Source: Corythucha ciliata (Eukaryota; Arthropoda; Insecta; Hemiptera; Tingidae). From it: 64,000 nt of DNA. The stretch covers positions 49,407,189 through 49,471,188 of the forward strand of contig CM075938.1 of NCBI GenBank assembly GCA_038030265.1, read 5' to 3'. Position 1 is the stretch's first letter. Each line of letters opens with the position of its first letter. A program made the translations under genes and the position numbers. The notes under the pieces are model-generated. The model saw only the letters and a list, made by a program, of their open reading frames with translations, searched no databases and was not told where the DNA came from. Shown piece by piece: positions 47,035 to 60,339 of the stretch.

Positions 47035-47900
47035 CCGCGATTTGGCGAGTTATCAACGTTAGCAACGTGAAATAAGTCTCAATTTTAACCGCGAGTTTGC
47101 GATTTTTCCACGATTTTTGCCGCGAGTTAGCGATTTTTAAAAATGTTATGCCATAAATTAACGCACGAAGTTGCATCCGGAAACAGCGGCTTGCCATTTT
47201 CTATGCGAATTAGCAAATTTTCTCAAATTATTCCCCAATTATAGCCATTTATTTTAACCGCGTTTTTCCTCATTTTAGCATAATTATAGATTTTTCTACA
47301 TTTCAGTCACGAATTAGAGTTTTTCCTCAATTTGCGTTGCGAATTACCAAAAGCTTTTTCTGTAGCTGTAGATCAGCGATTTTTTTTTTCACTTTCTCGA
47401 ATGAAGTTACCTTCAGAAGCCGTGACTTGTCGTCGCCCCATGTACACCTCGAATTAGCGTTTGTCAACACTTCTCAATTTTATCGGTGAATTAGCGAAGA
47501 ATTAGTTGTTTTTGACCATTTTAGCCATGAATTAGTGATTTTTCTGATTTTTTGCAGTGAATTCGAGTTTTTCCTGATTTTACCCGGTAATGAGTTATTT
47601 TGCTCAATTTCATCCATGAATTAGCTTGTTCTTAATTTTATAGCTTCGAATTTAGCCATTATTCTCGTTTTTAGCTATGAATTGACGCTTTTTGTCAGTT
47701 TGAGCCACGACCGAAGCCGAAAATTGTCTTTTCCAGACTAGGCTCTAATTTAGCGGTTTTTTTTTGTTTTTGCTTTAAGGAAACTTTAGCCCGCGAAGCC
47801 GCTGAGCCGTCATTTAGCGATTTTTCTCAAATCTGTCCATGAATCATTCGCGAGATAGTGGCGAGGGGGCCTGATTACCTCTGGCCCCCTAATATACGAT
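47035..47900 (+). repeat. Array family B, plus orientation
   Basis: Degenerate TTTTTCTCAATTTTAGCC and GCGAATTAGCG units. It is followed by a GC-rich junction at 47870-47920 and then family E. Confidence 0.75.
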
Positions 47901-47929
47901 AAGGGCCCCCGGAAAGGTTCAATAAACTA

Positions 47930-48860
47930 AAGATTTCAGAGCACAACTGGTGATTTTAAAACTCAAGGCTTTACCCTAAAACTGGCGGGTTTCACCCAAA
48001 CTGATTTGACGTGTTACCTCCCCCACTAAAGATTGTCACTACAGAACTGGCGATTTCAACCTACAACTTTCCTGTTTCAGTTTAAAAAATGAATATTTTT
48101 TACTCCCCCCCCCCCCAATGGAAATTTTACTCCAAAACTGACAATGTCACACTGTAAGTAAAGTTTTCCCCCAACACGGGTGATTTTAGGCCAAAAAGAA
48201 CGGTGATTTCACCACAAAACAGACCAAATGCATCCCAAATGTGACGATTTTAAACCAAAACAGACGATTTCACGCCAAAGCTGACTTGTTGCCCCATAAT
48301 GAAGACGTCACTACAAAACTGGCGATTTTACTCCAAAACCAAATTTTACTTGGGTTTAACCTCAGAAATTAATATTTTATCCCGAAAATTGTTAAAATAC
48401 CCAAAAACTGACTGTTTTAATCCCAAAACTTACGATTTCATCCCAAAAACCTTCTTAAACTGTCGATTTTACCCTAAAACTAGCGGCCACCCCCATAAAA
48501 AATATTATTTTACCTTAAAACTGGATATTATACTTCAAAACTGACAATATCACAGCAAGACTGGTGTTTTTCTGTAAACAAATGATTTTACGCCAAACCG
48601 AACGACTTTGTCTTGAAAACTGGCGATTTCAAGCCAAAACTGAAGATTTCACTGCAATACTGGTGATTTAACCGTAAAACTAATTTTGTCAGAAGAAAAA
48701 TTTTACCCTGTAACTGGAGGTTTTACCTCAAAACCGGCGGTTAAACCACAAAACTGAAATTGAAGTTTTTACCCTAAAACTGTCAAACGGAAAACTGATG
48801 TTTTCACAGCAAAACTGGCGATTAAAAACATATTGGATTTACCTGGAATCTGGTGATTTT
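47930..48860 (+). repeat. Array family E (~20 bp, CCAAAACTGGCGATTTTAC)
   Basis: Dozens of diverged units with CAAAACTGGCGATTTTACCC. Repeat words differ from families A and B, with a clear switch near 47930. Confidence 0.8.
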
Positions 48861-49254
48861 CGCTGAAAATGGCTATTTGATCGCGATTTAGGCCCGCGGG
48901 TAGACCAAATGGATTCAAAGTTCCGTTTATCCTTAAGCAGAGCGTAAGAGACCATGTTCCAATCATAATTTAGCATTATGCGTACAGAAACGTTTAAACC
49001 CCTAACAAACTTGAACGGACATTGTCGACCCGACCCTTAAGCGCAAAAATGGCGATTTTAGCACAGAAATGGAGATTTCATTAGGCTCTAAAATCTGAAA
49101 AATGTGCTTTTTAGCTATGTCAAATATACGGAAACGGTATTTTAGGGCGCAAAAACTGCAAAAGTTGTCTTTGAATTAGTCAACCTTGCGAAATTCGTTT
49201 TGTGAGCCACAAAAAGCTTCGAAATTGATTTTTTAAAATCAATTTCCGAATTAA

Positions 49255-50445
49255 TCGCATCCGAGCGATTGAACAGGAGGGGTGTACCTATTGCCAGTTT
49301 TTCGTTGACGATGAAGTAGTCCTAGTTAAAGGAAAGGATTTGGGAACGCTGTGTGGTCTAATGAATCAGGCGGTACAGAAGCTGGAGGGGTGGTGTTCGC
49401 AGAGGGGGCTTGGAGTAAACCCAGAGAAAGACAAGCTCCTTTTATTCACACGAAAGCGGAACATCACGGGATGGCGTACTTTAAAAATTCAGGGGAAAGA
49501 GGTGGAGACGGAGACAGAGCAGAAGTGTATGAGTGTAACATTAAGCTCCAAACTGTCCTGGAGAACGCACGTGGAGAATGTGTGTAATAGAGCAGTAAGG
49601 ACATTCCATCAGTGCAGGAGGGTGGTGGGAAGCACCTAGGGGGTTGAGCCCAGCGAAGACACTGTGGTTATCCACAGGAATAGTCCGATCAAGAATCCTG
49701 TATGGAGCCTTGGTCTGGTGGGAGGCGGCAGAGCTCTTGTGGGCAAGAGGGATCTTATAATAGGGTTCAGAGGTTAGCCTGTTTGGCAGCATTGGAAATT
49801 GGGACGTTTAGGACCACGCCGACAGCAGCGATGGAAGTGATGTTGGGACTGCGCCCCCTGCACATAGAAGTAACGGTACGGGCGATGGAGGCATGCTATA
49901 ATCTGGGTGGGAGGTTGGTCACAAGAGGATAGCTACTCAGCTATATGAGGCGGCGCCTATCAATGTAGATCGGTTCAAGTTGAGGTGTGCCGTAGGGAGG
50001 AGTTTGAGGTCCAGGGGGACGCTCTGAACTGCTACACAGATGGCTCGAAACTGGAAACAGGGGCGACCGGGCTGATGGTTTGGATACCCGAGCTAGGTGT
50101 AGAGGAATACCGTTCCCTTGGGAACTGTGCTACGGTGTTTCAGGCGAAGGTCACGGCGATCACGGATTGCCTATTGGAGCTCGTGAGGAAATACGTGAGG
50201 TTCAAAAATTTTAGGGTATACACGGACAGTCAGGCGGCTCGCCAAGGGCCGTCGCAAAGTCAGTAGTTGACTCGGCCCTGCGGTGGCGGACTGTCGTCGT
50301 TAGTTTAGCGTGGATCCCAGGCCATCGAGGTATTGAGGGGAATGAGAGGGCGGACGTGCTAGCAAAAAGAGGAGCCTCACTGTGCTCTATGGGATCGGAG
50401 CCGTCCATTTTGCGGTCTCAAAGACGGTTGGGAAAGGCCTGATCA
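49255..50445 (+). mobile_element. R1/I-like LINE fragment: RT, thumb and RNase H
   Basis: It begins inside the reverse transcriptase palm: CQFFVDDEVVLVKGKD carries FVDD in place of the usual YADD or FADD. It continues through VQKLEGWCSQRGLGVNPEK and the thumb (RSRILYGALVWWEAA, FRTTPTAAMEVMLGLRPLHI). The RNase H domain follows (CYTDGSK, FQAKVTAI, VYTDSQAA, AWIPGHRGIEGNERADVLAK). Several stops and frameshifts break it, for example near 49640, 49770 and 50262. The second catalytic acid of RNase H is Lys rather than Glu. The thumb closely resembles copy 2 at 13421, so it is probably the same family. Dead element, 5'-truncated. Confidence 0.8.
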
Positions 50446-50469
50446 AAAGCTTGGCAAACAGCCTCGCTA

Positions 50470-51390
50470 TTTCGTCTTGCAACAGCCTCGCTTTTCCCGC
50501 AACGAAGACAAAGGCCGTCAATTTCAAGTTTCCGGAAATCGATTCTGGTTTTTGATGGACTACGAGAAGTTCGAGGTAAACTACGGGTTCGATGAGCGGA
50601 CGACGACGGAATTGAGGAACGGCGTTGAACTTGATTTATGTCGACGGTTGGTTTATAATTTGATTAAAACTTCCTGCCATGCGTCGAGAGGATGCTTCCA
50701 GTACCAAAGCTTTCGCGACTATGTCGTTGAAGTTCGCGGATTCTCCTTGAAGTATTTTCTCTTGAATGTCAATGTTGAGCAGTCCTCAAATGAATTGTGC
50801 GCGGAGAAAAATATCCGCGATCGATGTTTGGCATTCACATGGGGAAATAAACTCACAATCTGGAATTATTCCTCGCAAGGAAGTGACGAACTGAGCAATC
50901 GATTGTTGCTGTTGTTGCGTCGTGGATAAAAACTCATGTTGTGCGACAAGTACATTTCTTTTAGGTGACAAATGGTCTTCGAGAAGTTTTACTAGCGCGT
51001 CGTAATCGAGTTAGGACAGACTGATTGGAGCTGCGAGCGCCGTAACTGTCTGAAAGTGACTTGCGCGCCGATAGAATTAGAAGTTGCGCACAGTAACGCT
51101 TGTTGTCGGAAATGTTCTTCATCGAAATGTAATTTTCGAAGCGCATCCTGTATGACCTGAAGCCTTCAATTGAATTGTCGAATGGCTCGAAGTTTGGAAG
51201 AAAAAAAAGTGTTCACTGGTGATATAATGCTCCCTGATGTTGTAGATTCACCTACGCGATTGACAATACTTTGAACCAAGGTCGTTTGCAATTGCATAAA
51301 CTGAGCGAACTGCTCTGGATCCATCCCATCCTTGTCGCCAATTTGTTGCGGCTCGAGTGGTTTTTACACTTGATATTATATTTTTCGAAT
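50470..51390 (-). mobile_element. Ty3/gypsy-type LTR retrotransposon Gag fragment
   Basis: On the minus strand a leader containing ATTGGCGACAAGGATGGGAT precedes an ATG at 51324 (MDPEQFAQFMQLQTTLVQSI). Shifted frames continue with YRMRFENYISMKNISDNKRY, LSPKRNVLVAQHEFLSTTQQ and then ESIAQFV-type residues with IPDCEF and an RAQFI...LLDINIQEKIL stretch. This is the capsid pattern of gypsy/Mag-type Gag proteins (LL.DH..PK.NV.....F...Q...S...FV..LR). It has frameshifts and is missing pol. The 5' LTR should lie at about 51390 and above, but I could not delimit it. It abuts the LINE fragment ending near 50445. Confidence 0.7.
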
Positions 51391-51786
51391 ACAAAAGTGG
51401 AATGGAATAATCAACATATGACTTGACTAAAGAACATTACACTACCCCTACCTCACTGTGACCACGCTCATGGGCGCGTTCATTATATTGCATGAATTTC
51501 AACTAGGTAGCAGTCTAAACATAACGTGGAGGACTTGGACAGTATCTTATAACGCTACATTATAATAATTTGGAACGAGCCAAATTAACCACCGCAGTTT
51601 GGATTGACCCAAACAAACTAATTTTATCTAGTTTATTATTATTATTATTTTTCTTTATGGGCATCAACATCTAGGTTATTAGCCCTCTGAACCTATCTTC
51701 TCTTTAGCTAGCGGCAAGTAATATTTACATGAATTCTATCCCATAAATCTGTATAAGTACACGACTCTTTACCTTTTCAGTGATTC

Positions 51787-51817
<31 letters not shown>

Positions 51818-52279
51818 CATTTTTTCATTTTTATTTTTAACAACGCCCACGGGTAGGAGGGTTGCCACCCCCCCCCCCCCGGCACGGAATCCTAGGTGGA
51901 TTACATTTTTGCCTTCACATTCATATCAGCGACCTTTCCTCTGTTGTAGCCTTTTTGTAGATATTTGTACCAATTTTATTTTAATATTTATGTTTCTATA
52001 AGTTATTTGTATTTTTTACCTAATTTATCTATTTATTTATTAATTTTTTTAGTATTTATTTTACATGGCATTTTTTTTCTTCAGGTTTATCACAGTTCGT
52101 TTCGTACATCACAATTTGATTGCTGCTCTATTCTTCCTTCTATCGATCTACTTATCACAGGTAATAATCACAGTCCGTTTTAATTTTGTAAACGCAACTT
52201 TCTTCATCTTTCCATTTATTTTACAATAGTTTTAACATGTTTACTTTCCTAAAAAATTCAAGCACCATCGAATGACTAT

Positions 52280-53770
52280 CTGGGCGACTCAATAGTTCTG
52301 TAAACGCCGGGCATCGGGAAAGCAATGCATTCTTTCTTCATGATGACTAGGGCAATCCATCATAACGTGCCTTATTGTCAGCTGACAATCGCACTTTACA
52401 CAAGTCGGTCTTATATTACAATTAGTAAGTCTGTATTCATGTGTCATTCTCTGCCCTGTTTGTATTCTGGCTATTTTAACGGCCTCGTTTCTATTCATGT
52501 GATTGGTGCTTACTGCTTATCACCTATCCCGCATCAGGGAAAACTTCGTTCAATTGAGTTTTAATGCCCCGCCATTCTTCTTTCCATTTGTCCCAAAGTT
52601 ATTTTTTTATCCACCATTTACCGCATCTTCAATCCTGACTGGTTTCTCATCTCTGCAGTGTGGCCGGCAAGTCGGTCGACCTGCTCATTTCCAGGTCTAC
52701 CCACTTGACTGGGTACCCACAAGAACCGTACAGCCGTATATCCTTTTTTTGTTCTTTTAGTTGCAACAGGGTTTGCAGTATTTTGACAAGCAAATCATCC
52801 GACGAGAACTTATTTCTTAGAGCCAGGAGTGAACTTAGTGAGTCACTCACTATCAGTACTTTATTCCAGGACTTATTTGTGCTATGTAGCAGGGCTGTGT
52901 GTTGGAATACGATATGCTTTCCGACACCCAACAGGCAAATCAAGCAGTCAGGGACATAGGGCGGTAACTTTGAACTCTCTGCGAATCTTTCCCTGGTTTG
53001 AGCACTGGTATTATCACCGCATTTTTCCAAGCCCTTGGATACCGCCCTTGTATCCAAAGGCTATTGAAAAGCTTCAATAACATTAACATGTTCTTATTCC
53101 CTTGCGACATGTTCTCCAAAAGCTCGTTTGGGACGTCATCAATTCCCGGAGATTTCCGTTTTGCTAACACTCCAAGTGCACGCTCCAGTTCACTATTTCC
53201 AAATGGGACGTTGATGCCATTTGTTTCGAAGAGAATATTTCTATTAAAGTGGTCCTGCATATTTTGTCTTACATCAGCAGGATAGCTTTGCGTAGATGTT
53301 ACTGTCGCATAATGATTCGAATATTCATTAGAAATTTCATTTGGATCATCCAGGACTCTATCGTCACTATTCATAATGTACATCGGAGCTGCCTTACCAT
53401 AATAAATTCCCTTGAGCGCATTAATTTTAGCCCAGACTTGTCTGCATGTCTGCTCGGGGTACTAGACTTTTTCGATGAAACGTATTCTTCGCAAGATTCT
53501 TTCTTGACTTTTTGTTTCAATAACCTCTCACGAGCTCTATACTTTTTAAATTCGGCCAGATTTTCATTCGTTGGGTGCTTTTTATAATAATTAAATCTAG
53601 CCTTTTTCAATTTGTTCACTTGTTTGAACTCAGCGTTCCACCAAGGCACTCCACGTCGAGAACCACCACCTCTCTTCTTCCTGGAAATGCTTTCCCGGGC
53701 TGCTTCTACTATAGCCTTCGTGTAGTTTTGAACATCATATTCCACCCGTCCCGTCAATTCCGGTAAGCGC
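52280..53770 (-). mobile_element. Jockey-like LINE remnant with deleted RT core
   Basis: In minus-strand order: an endonuclease-to-RT linker (53757 down; GVPWWNAEFKQVNKLKKARF), a frameshift near 53455, then the start of the reverse transcriptase (AKRKSPGIDDVPNELL, YPRAWKNAVIIPVLKPGK, SYRPMSLTA). The reading then jumps to RNase H (KVLIVSDSLSSLLALRNK) with the catalytic palm missing. It ends with the C-terminal knuckle (GQRMTHEYRLTNC ... C-x2-C ... RHVMMDCPSH). The order and motifs fit Jockey-like elements. It is internally deleted and dead. AT-rich sequence with ATT repeats at 51637-51655 may be its 3' tail. Confidence 0.75.
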
Positions 53771-53979
53771 AGAATATTTTCATATTATTATTATTTTATT
53801 AATTGCAGAGCTAGGAGATCGCGACACCCCCCCCCCCCAGGGCCCCAGACAGAATGGCCCTGAAATTTATGGTCACCACTGACCACCCCTCGATCTGATG
53901 GTTTTGGTGATGTTTTATTGAAAGTGAACTTGACTCCATTTAGGGGGGGGGGTGGCGAGGGCATGGCCCTGGCTTTTGA

Positions 53980-54200
53980 GGTTAGAGCATTGTTTGGTTC
54001 TGTTTAGATCTTTTTGGGGTTACAGCTGTCCGTAGTTCGAACTTTTAGGAGTTACCGGTTTTTGGTGCTTTAATGTTTTTGTGCTTATAGAGCTTCTTGT
54101 GGTTACATTTGTTCAACCTCAATCACGTCCTTCGCGAGTGCCATATGTATGACGAGACCTCAAGTCGAGTGTCCCGCTTTTTTTTTTTCCTTTTTGTCCC
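53980..54200 (+). repeat. Array family D with its unique end segment, second copy
   Basis: TTTTTGGGGTTAC, TTCGAACTTTTAGGAGTTAC and later CCTTCGCGAGTGCC, CTCAAGTCGAGTGTCCCGC match 8880-9055 in order with moderate divergence. Confidence 0.7.
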
Positions 54201-56739
54201 GGGAGATCCTGGATGGAAGATCCTTCCCCAGTTAAAAAATAAATGAATGGCGGTGTTATGATGGTAGAGTATTTACTGCGGCGTGGGATGGCTGACATTT
54301 TTATCTTGGGGGGACCTCTCTCACCCCCCCCCCCTTATTCTATACCCATCTCACGGGACATTGCACAGAATGACACTGTGCGTGTCCAACTGATCTGGAT
54401 AGTAGCAGTCTAGTATGGGGCTTGGATTAAGGCCTTAAACATTTTCGATCGTAAGAATGCTAGCCACTCGAATCAATTGACCTCCCCGCAACCTCTACCA
54501 AACATTAATCACATCCCTTGAAAAGCGATATGAGTGCAGTGCAGACTCAATGTCCTTTTTACGATCCCTCTCCGGTCATGACAGTTGTCGAGTCTAAAAA
54601 GGCTATTAACAATTTATGTTATTCCCTGTTCGCTGCTTTAAAAAAAAAATAAAATAAAGAGCATGGTGAGGTGGTGAAGGGAAAATAATGGCCAAACAGC
54701 GCCTTGAATGACATTAAACCTGTCAGTTTAATTAATAAACTTGATAGTAATAGTTTAGGGTCGGTCTTCATACAGTATTACGAAACGAAAGAGAAAGAGA
54801 GAGGAAGAGTGAGGGAGACACGGTGTAGGTATCAATTTCCCGTTGTAAATGGAAGGAATTCTAATATAAAATAAGTAACAAATAACGCCCATATTGGAAT
54901 AATAACCGGTGCCGTCTAATTGGGAAGTCCCACTAGAGAGATAGTTTCTCTCTACATAAAGGCAAGATCAGTACGAAGCTGATTCCTTGGCTCCGGCAAA
55001 ATGCTCACAAGTACACTTGATGTTACAAAATAAAACAGTCGTAAGTCAGCTGTTTTCATCGATTTTTGTTGATAAATAAATGAAATCGGGTGACTTATGA
55101 CAGAAAAGTACCAAAATCCCGATGTTCGTCCTAAAGAAAAAGGGCAAAAGCAGTAGTTCCACCATGAAATGCACGGGTCAGGGCACTCCTTATATGCGCT
55201 CCATTTGTCCTCACTATCGTATACACCACGCGGGCAGTTGCCTCTCATTGCAGCCCATCAGTCTATTAAACAAGACGTTTATTATTCCGATGGGTCGTTG
55301 GCCGTGGTGAAGGGATCGAGAGTAGAGAGCGCGCCGCGTCACGAACGCTATCGCGACAGGCCAGCCAGTAAATTGATCGTATAAGCGAGATTTAGTACCA
55401 TTGTAATGCAAAGAGTTCCCATCGAGACCGAGTTGTTTCTTAATTGAACATAAAATGCAATCATCAAAACAATTCACGGTACCTCTTGAAGTTCCCACAG
55501 ATCTTGCGTAAGACAAAAGAAAAAAAACAGTTTTTTATCATGCAAAGCGGGTGAATGTCAATGTTGTCCCTTTAAAAATTAGTGACGAGGGGGTTCCTAT
55601 TCTTTTGGACTCCATTAACCATCTCATTCATGTCGTGAACGTTTTAGACTTGACTACCAATGACGTTAAGGCCCTCATTAAAAGTCGATAAAGCGCAGCT
55701 TTATGCACCTTATGTATAATTTTTTCAAAAGAGCACGACCCCGTGTTCAGCATTCTTCATCTTCGTAATTATTATCGTGAAGATTAATAATTTTCTAACA
55801 ATTTATTATAGCATAGAACCGCCCCATCGGTTGTTATTTTATACGTTTTTTAATTACCCTAGCGACTACGCCCCCTCCCTTTACTGTCGCTGACCGGTAT
55901 GATGGTGGGGAGGGGGGGGGCTATAAACTTGCGTAAGATGAGAATAATCACACGAAACATATTTTTTTCTAGACTAGCAGTCTACGGCCGTATGAAATTT
56001 CTAAATTAGTTAGAACCTTGAAAAAGAATTAAGCCTCAACCCACTTATTATTATAATGCGAAAGTCCTACACGCTTAGCTATTTGACTTTTCTGCAAATA
56101 GCCACCATAATTATGCACCGGTGGATGGAGGGTGGTCGCAGTAGTGGAGGAAAGAGGGGGGGGGCGTTAAGAAAGAGATTATAAACGGGAGATGCAAGTG
56201 CTTGAGCTTCATATCGAGAGGCTTAAAAGCTCTTTCTGAAAAGTGAAAGTGAATTAGGGCTGCACTGTATAGTTTCCAACTTAAATCTGAGTAGGAAGTT
56301 TCAAGTATAAATTCCTTGTCTTTCAGAAAGACGGAAACGTCCGTATTATTATTGAAGGTATAATTACGAAAAGTGGAGAGTAGGAATAGAATAAGCGACA
56401 GACTAACCATTTTGAACGTGAATTAACAGTTACAAGCCTCCTCCATTCCACTGTTATTTTAAACTCACGAAACGGCTATGACCAAGACGGCTTAACAGCT
56501 TATGGAAAATTTAACAGCGCCTCATTCCGTCCGTTTCAATAATGACAATTTCAAACAAAAAAGAGCACCGACCCTGCCCCCCCTCCACCCGATAAATAAT
56601 TTGGGACGCCAACAAGCCGCATCGACGGTTAACGCGCTTGAGTAGATCACAGACAGGTGGACTATTAACCGGTGTATATTGTATTTATGTAAGTACGTAT
56701 ACCTACTTATACACATGACTCCTGGATTAGCCGGATGCA
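54201..56739. other. Unique DNA
   Basis: No recognisable gene or element. It includes poly(C) and poly(G) runs (54327-54336, 55910-55918). Confidence 0.5.
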
Positions 56740-57380
56740 GGATTAGCCATTTTTCCTGGATCTGGCCCACAAAAAGAACAAATTTCGTGAATTTCGCTTC
56801 CTAAAAACCAATTTTCCGGATTGTTCTCCACGACAAAAAATCTTTACGTGCTGAGCTCACTAAAAAATCAAATAGCGGAATAAACAAATTTCACGGGGTG
56901 CCCAAATTCAGGGGCCATTTTCGCATATTTTACACACTACAATTTCATTCTTGCTGAGTTGGATCACTAAAAAACCAATTTTTCGGAGTTCACGCCCTAT
57001 AAAACGTCAATTTTCCCGATTTTTCTTGACAAAAAAAAATAAAAAATTCCCGGATCTGGATCACTGAAAAGTAAATTCCTCAGATTTCGCTATCTAAAAC
57101 CCAATTTTGTGGACATTTTCGCGTGTCAAAAAATATAAATATTACGTACTTAGCGGTCGCAGACAGACCTATTTCAGGGCAGCTCAATTCAGAGATCGAA
57201 TTTGCTAATACCAAAGTTCGCGGATTTTTCTCGCAAAATAAAAACTTTTCCAGAATCCGGCTCGCTTCAAAATAAATTTCTCGGATTTTGCTCACCGAAT
57301 AACTAATTTCGGGGATTTTTATCGCCAGAAAACCAATTTTACTAGTTGGCCCAGTACTTAGACATCGGTCTCTCATAATT
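56740..57380 (-). repeat. Array family A, minus orientation
   Basis: Units with AAAAACCAATTTTCCGGATT and TCGCTCACTAAAAAACC-like words. It leads straight into a plus-oriented family B block. Confidence 0.7.
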
Positions 57381-57389
57381 GGGCCACCC

Positions 57390-58050
57390 AGCGATTTTAA
57401 ACGCGATTTAGCGTTTTTTTTTTACACTTAAGCGCGCTTCAATTTCATCAGTGAATTAGCGATTTTTCTTTATTTTAGCCGCGACTTCTCTCAATTTTTG
57501 CTGTGAATTTGTGTTTTTTCTGACTTTAGCCGCTATTGAGTTATTGTCAAAATTTTATCCGTGAATTATCGCATTTTCTTTATTTCAGCTGTGGATTAGT
57601 GATTTTTCACTTGTTTTTCAATTGAGCTCACGAAGAAGCGAATTATAGTGTTTTCGTAATTTGAGCGGCGAATTAGCGGTCTCCGTAATTTTAGGCGCGC
57701 ATTGCTGCATTTTCTTAATTTTATCCGCATGAATTTAGTTATTTTCCTCAATTTTAGCCGTAAAGTATCGCTTTACCTTGTGACGGGAATTAACTATTTG
57801 TCTAAATTTTAGCACCGAATCAGCGCAATCTTGGTTCTGGAAGTTTCATATAGAAACCTCAAATCAGCACTTTTTCACAATTTCGTCCACGAATATTAGC
57901 TCTTTCCAACGTACTTGCCCCCCCCCCCCCAAGAACAGCAAATTAGTCGGTTTTCTCAGTTGTAGTCACCTATAAGGACCTTCAAACAACGCGGATCGCC
58001 CTATTTTCTTCATTTTAGCTGCGACATTGCCTCAGAAGGCGCCAAGACAA
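57390..58050 (+). repeat. Array family B, plus orientation
   Basis: Units with GTGAATTAGCGATTTTTC and TTTATTTTAGCCGCGA. Confidence 0.7.
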
Positions 58051-58544
58051 TGCCATTGCTCCTTTTGGCTTATTATTTCTCAAAAATAAGTCTTTGTAAT
58101 CGTATCGCAAAAACAATTTTTTGACCCCCCCTCAAAATTTGTAGTTTTACTTTTTAAAGTGCGTAGAATCCAAATCTGCAATAAAAAAAAAATGTCCGTC
58201 CGCCGTCCGCCGTATCTTGCCCTAGGATTGCTCGAAAAAACTCGTTCTTTCGCATAGACTCCATTTGGGGTCTAGTTGGTCCTAACATCTGATCAGTTTG
58301 ATCAAATAACTCCCTGGGGTTTTATGGGTCAAAAGCGGGTCCAAAATGGGGATTTTCAAAGGATTTGGGATCATAGGGGTGTGGGGTGTCGATTTTCATT
58401 TAATTTCAAGCTGGATTTGACTACATCGATGAATAATAAACCCACAGTCGAAATAATAAGGCACTGTTCGATAATTCGCAGCGTTTTACCTAATTTTTAA
58501 CAAAAACAAAGTTTTTTTTTTTTTTTTTTTGTCTGTGAAATGGT

Positions 58545-59230
58545 TCATTTTAGTGAACTAACTCCACGATATCTATTGGGTTTTCAGCAAAACCCAAACC
58601 AAAACCGACGAATTCATGTGGTTTCAGTTCTTCAGCGGCAAAACCCCATGAAATTAGCTTTTAAGTGAGCGAACGTGCACAAAATTGATTGTATAGCGAG
58701 CGAATCCCACAAATTTAGCGTTTATTTAGGCAGAATCGCGAAAATGCTTTGATTAGTTTGTTAAAACCGCGTAATCTATGGTTTTGAATAAGACAACTCC
58801 GTGAAACTGGGGGTTCATACAAAATCGGAGAAATTTTGGTGTTTTAGAGAATGAAATCCGATGTATTTGATTATTTGGTGAGCCAGATATGCGAAATTTT
58901 TTGGTCAGAAGAACCTCGCGAAATTAGTTTTTCTGCAACAAACAGGAGTGAAATTGGGTTTTCAGCATTAAAACAACCGCAAAATGGGGGTTTTTGCGAG
59001 CCAGTACCTCAAAAATGGGGTTTTAGCGAGAAAAATCCGCGAAATGGTTTTCAGCGAGAAAAATCCGCGAAATGGTTTTAATAGGGCAAATTCGATTTAT
59101 TTAAAGTGAGTCAGACGTGCAAGAATGGGATTTTAGTGCGCGAAATCCGTGAAATTGGTCTCTTTTTAATCACGCGACCCCGTGAAATTAGTTTATTAGC
59201 TACAAAATTGGAGAAATTGTTATTTTTGGT
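58545..59230 (+). repeat. Array family A, plus orientation
   Basis: Units such as GCGAGAAAAATCCGCGAAAT GGTTTT. Two neighbouring units near 59020-59070 are almost identical. Confidence 0.7.
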
Positions 59231-60327
59231 GAGCGCGCGGATACCGGATAGTACTTTTGAAGGAATTATCGGGGGGGGGGGGGGAACACATGCTCCATTA
59301 CGGCTTTGATTTTGAGTTTAGCGGAGGGTAACTGACCACCTCTGGTTACACCCATGGTTCACGGTTAAAAGTGAAAATAGTGCATTTTTAAAATGAAATG
59401 CACTAAAAGGCGTGCCTCAGAAGTGCCCTCCTCCCCATAACCCCACAGAGGGGGCCCAATGTTATCTCGGGCCCAGGGGCCCCACTTTACTAAATTCAGC
59501 CCTGAGGGAAAATTACCGAAATTACTTTTTCAGTCAGCAAAATCCGAGAAATGTATGCGCGAAATGCCACGCCCAAGTTGAAATTCACGCGATACATGGG
59601 TGAGAGAAAAGTTGTTTCGAAACGGCCGCGGCACACCAGTAAGGGAAAAAATTTACGCGAAATGTCCCATTTTGTGGGTAAAATGCAACAATAGGGGAAA
59701 CACTCACGTGCAACTCGCAAATTGTACGAGGAATTGTCTATTTCATAAATATTGTGTTGTTATTTTGAGGGAATTGTCCATTTGAAGTCGAAAATGGGAA
59801 AGAATTCATATGAATAGCAACAATGAAGGCGACATCTATATGAATAATTCTCAATTTTAGAACGAAGCGTCACATCCAGGCCGATATTGAATTCATTTAA
59901 ATCTTCCACTTAAAGTTCTCCAAGAATCTTCAAAACAGCGCTCACTTGATGATGAGGAAAGTAGCACCTTGCTTCAGAAATAGCTAAAAATGCTTATTTC
60001 AGCTCAATTTGGCAACTCAGCTGGCCAAGCCAAAAGAAGGCGTATGGTGAAAAAAAGCGGAACTCATAGTTGATAGGAGGGATTCAATTGCGAGAAGGTA
60101 TAACTCGACCTTTCACTAACACAGAGGCCAACAAGCGTCGGCGTCTGTGTAGGTGACTCAAACTCACCGGCGATCGACCACTAATTTATATGTGGCAACT
60201 GAGTACAATCCATTTTTCAAAATGAAAATCGAACAATTTTTGGAGCCGTCAGGTGTGCCGCAAATCATCATCGTTCCATCTCTCTCACACACTTGTCGTC
60301 CACTTTCGCCTTAAGCCCTTTAATAGC
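59231..60327. other. Mixed degenerate and unique DNA
   Basis: It contains weak family A-like words near 59500-59650 and a poly(G) run at 59271-59283. There is no gene. Confidence 0.4.
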
Positions 60328-60339
60328 CGAAATAATCAC

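Noticed and set aside
50477..50929. 150-codon plus frame
   Set aside because: It is antisense to the gypsy-type Gag, whose minus-strand reading has clear family residues.
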